Assembly (NCBI GenBank): GCA_938003725.1
Contig: CALKXX010000117.1
Span: 1-6,078, forward strand
Direction of reading: 5' to 3'
Source of the DNA: an uncultured Sphingomonadaceae bacterium
Lineage (GTDB): Bacteria; Pseudomonadota; Alphaproteobacteria; Sphingomonadales; Sphingomonadaceae
Length of the DNA stretch: 6,078 nt
How positions within the stretch are numbered: position 1 is the stretch's first letter; each line of letters begins with the position of its first letter. Below, piece by piece: positions 4,815-6,078 of the stretch. Position numbers and translations under genes: made by a program. The notes below the pieces were generated by a model. It worked only from the letters and a program-made list of their open reading frames with translations. It had not been told where the DNA came from and did not search any database.

Positions 4815-6078
4815 ATGACCATCAAAACTCGCTTTGCCCCGTCACCGACGGGCCATCTTCATGTCGGTAACATCCGCACCGCGCTCCACAACTGGATGTT
4901 TGCGCAAAAAAATGGAGGGGAATTTCTCCTGCGCCTCGACGATACCGATGCGGCGCGGTCGAAAGAAGAGTATGTCGAGGGCATCAGGGCGGACCTGGCC
5001 TGGCTTGGCATCCATCCCGATAGCGAGGAGCGCCAATCGACGCGCTTTGATCGCTATGCGGCGCGGTTTGCCGAACTCAAAGCTGCTGGTCGCGTTTATC
5101 CAGCCTATGAAACCGCGCAGGAATTGGACCTTAAGCGCAAAATCCAATTGGGCCGGGGCAAGCCGCCTATTTATGACCGTGCAGCGCTGGATTTGTCGGC
5201 AGATCAAATCGCAGCTTTTGAGAAAGAGGGCAGGTCGGCCCATTGGCGATTCAAGCTGGATCATGATGTACCGATTCAGTGGAACGATTTGATCCGCGGC
5301 GAACAGAATTTCGATGCCGCATTATTATCGGACCCGGTCATCCGCCGCGAGGATGGCAGCTGGCTATATATGCTTCCCTCCACCATCGATGATATTGATA
5401 TGAATATCACCCATGTCGTGCGCGGAGAGGATCATGTGGCCAACACGGCGGTGCAGGCGCAGATGTTCGACGCTTTTGGTGCTACCCGCCCCGAATTTGC
5501 CCATGAGGCTTTGCTGGTTGGAACGGAGGGCAAGCTTTCTAAGCGTCTGGGCTCTTTGGGCGTCGGCGGTTTTCGGGAACGTAATATCGAACCGCAGTCG
5601 ATCGTTGCTTTGCTGGCGCGGATCGGCACCAGCGATCCGGTGGAGCCGATTGTCGACACGGCAATATTGCTGGAGACATTCGACTTTGGGCGGTTCGGGC
5701 GCGCGCCAGCCCGCTTTGATGACGAAGAATTGGAGCAGCTCAATCAAAAGATCGTCCATCTGCTGGAATATGCTGATGTCGCGCACCGACTGCCGACTGG
5801 GATGAGCGAACAGGAGTGGCAGGTAATCCGGCCGAACCTGCATCATCTGGGGGAATTGGACTATTGGCATGCCATCGTAATCGGGCCGATAAAGGCAGCG
5901 GATATTGCGGAGCAGGACCGTGAGTTCATAGCGACTGCTACCGATTTACTGGAACAGCTGGAATGGTCTGACGAGGTTTGGAAAAACTGGACCAGTGCGC
6001 TGAAGGAAGCCACTGGACGCAAAGGCAAACCGCTTTTCATGCCATTGCGCCAGGCTCTGACCGGTCTGAACCACGGCC
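4815..6078 (+). CDS. gltX: Glutamyl-tRNA synthetase, short zinc-less form (partial, C-terminus beyond window)
   Basis: Charges tRNA-Glu with glutamate. In most alphaproteobacteria such enzymes also make Glu-tRNA-Gln, which GatCAB then amidates. My translation from the ATG at 4815 stays open for 421 codons to the window end. Class I motifs: F-A-P-S-P-T-G-H-L-H-V-G at 7-18 (HIGH region) followed by R-T-A-L, L-R-L-D-D-T-D around 39-45, V-V-R-G-E-D-H-V near 202-209, and K-L-S-K-R at 240-244 (KMSKS equivalent). The readable protein contains no cysteine, so the zinc site found in enzymes such as that of E. coli is absent; residues about 97-125 read Y-P-A-Y-E-T instead. Ending in G-L-N-H-G, it lacks roughly the last 20 or more residues of a form of about 440. 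Sphingomonads often carry two gltX copies and this looks like the shorter one (from memory). It follows nadE by 9 nt with no clear ribosome site. Confidence 0.95.
   Translation, partial: MTIKTRFAPSPTGHLHVGNIRTALHNWMFAQKNGGEFLLRLDDTDAARSKEEYVEGIRADLAWLGIHPDSEERQSTRFDRYAARFAELKAAGRVYPAYETAQELDLKRKIQLGRGKPPIYDRAALDLSADQIAAFEKEGRSAHWRFKLDHDVPIQWNDLIRGEQNFDAALLSDPVIRREDGSWLYMLPSTIDDIDMNITHVVRGEDHVANTAVQAQMFDAFGATRPEFAHEALLVGTEGKLSKRLGSLGVGGFRERNIEPQSIVALLARIGTSDPVEPIVDTAILLETFDFGRFGRAPARFDDEELEQLNQKIVHLLEYADVAHRLPTGMSEQEWQVIRPNLHHLGELDYWHAIVIGPIKAADIAEQDREFIATATDLLEQLEWSDEVWKNWTSALKEATGRKGKPLFMPLRQALTGLNHG

Noticed and set aside
4834..5292. 152-codon plus-strand open frame inside gltX
   Set aside because: It is in another frame of gltX. 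The gltX frame carries all class I synthetase motifs and stays open to the window end.
5364..5870. 168-codon minus-strand open frame opposite gltX
   Set aside because: Antisense shadow of a conserved gene, with no recognisable domain.

Overview
The window is a dense, ordinary-looking piece of bacterial chromosome carrying seven genes: five complete and two cut by the window ends. Protein character points to an alphaproteobacterium, most likely Sphingomonadales (inferred from the style of the Prs, HisN, NadE and short GltX proteins and the moderate GC; no search was possible). I see no rRNA, tRNA, CRISPR array, insertion sequence or sign of recent transfer.

Left part (1-1522, minus strand, read right to left): prs (PRPP synthetase), a small DsbB-like membrane protein, and the first 51 codons of a HisN-type inositol-monophosphatase-family phosphatase. 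The prs/DsbB-like gap is 27 nt and the DsbB-like stop overlaps the phosphatase start as ATGA, so the three read as one operon. Prs makes PRPP, the first substrate of histidine synthesis, and HisN removes the phosphate from histidinol phosphate near its end. The DsbB-like protein between them keeps the CPYC redox motif but lacks the second cysteine pair of classical DsbB.

Middle part (1592-3095): a divergent pair. On the minus strand is a membrane-anchored transcription regulator (four predicted membrane helices plus a C-terminal LytTR DNA-binding domain). On the plus strand is a DUF2306-like membrane protein of five predicted helices with several histidines. They share a short upstream region (2390-2555) with a bulged 11-bp inverted repeat. 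This pair is the best candidate here for a poorly described system, possibly a membrane-sensing regulator and its target or partner.

Right part (3150-6078, plus strand): nadE, a glutamine-dependent NAD+ synthetase with nitrilase-type glutaminase and ATP-pyrophosphatase domains, followed after 9 nt by gltX, a short zinc-less glutamyl-tRNA synthetase that runs off the window roughly 20 or more codons before its expected end. Both are housekeeping genes and probably share a transcript.
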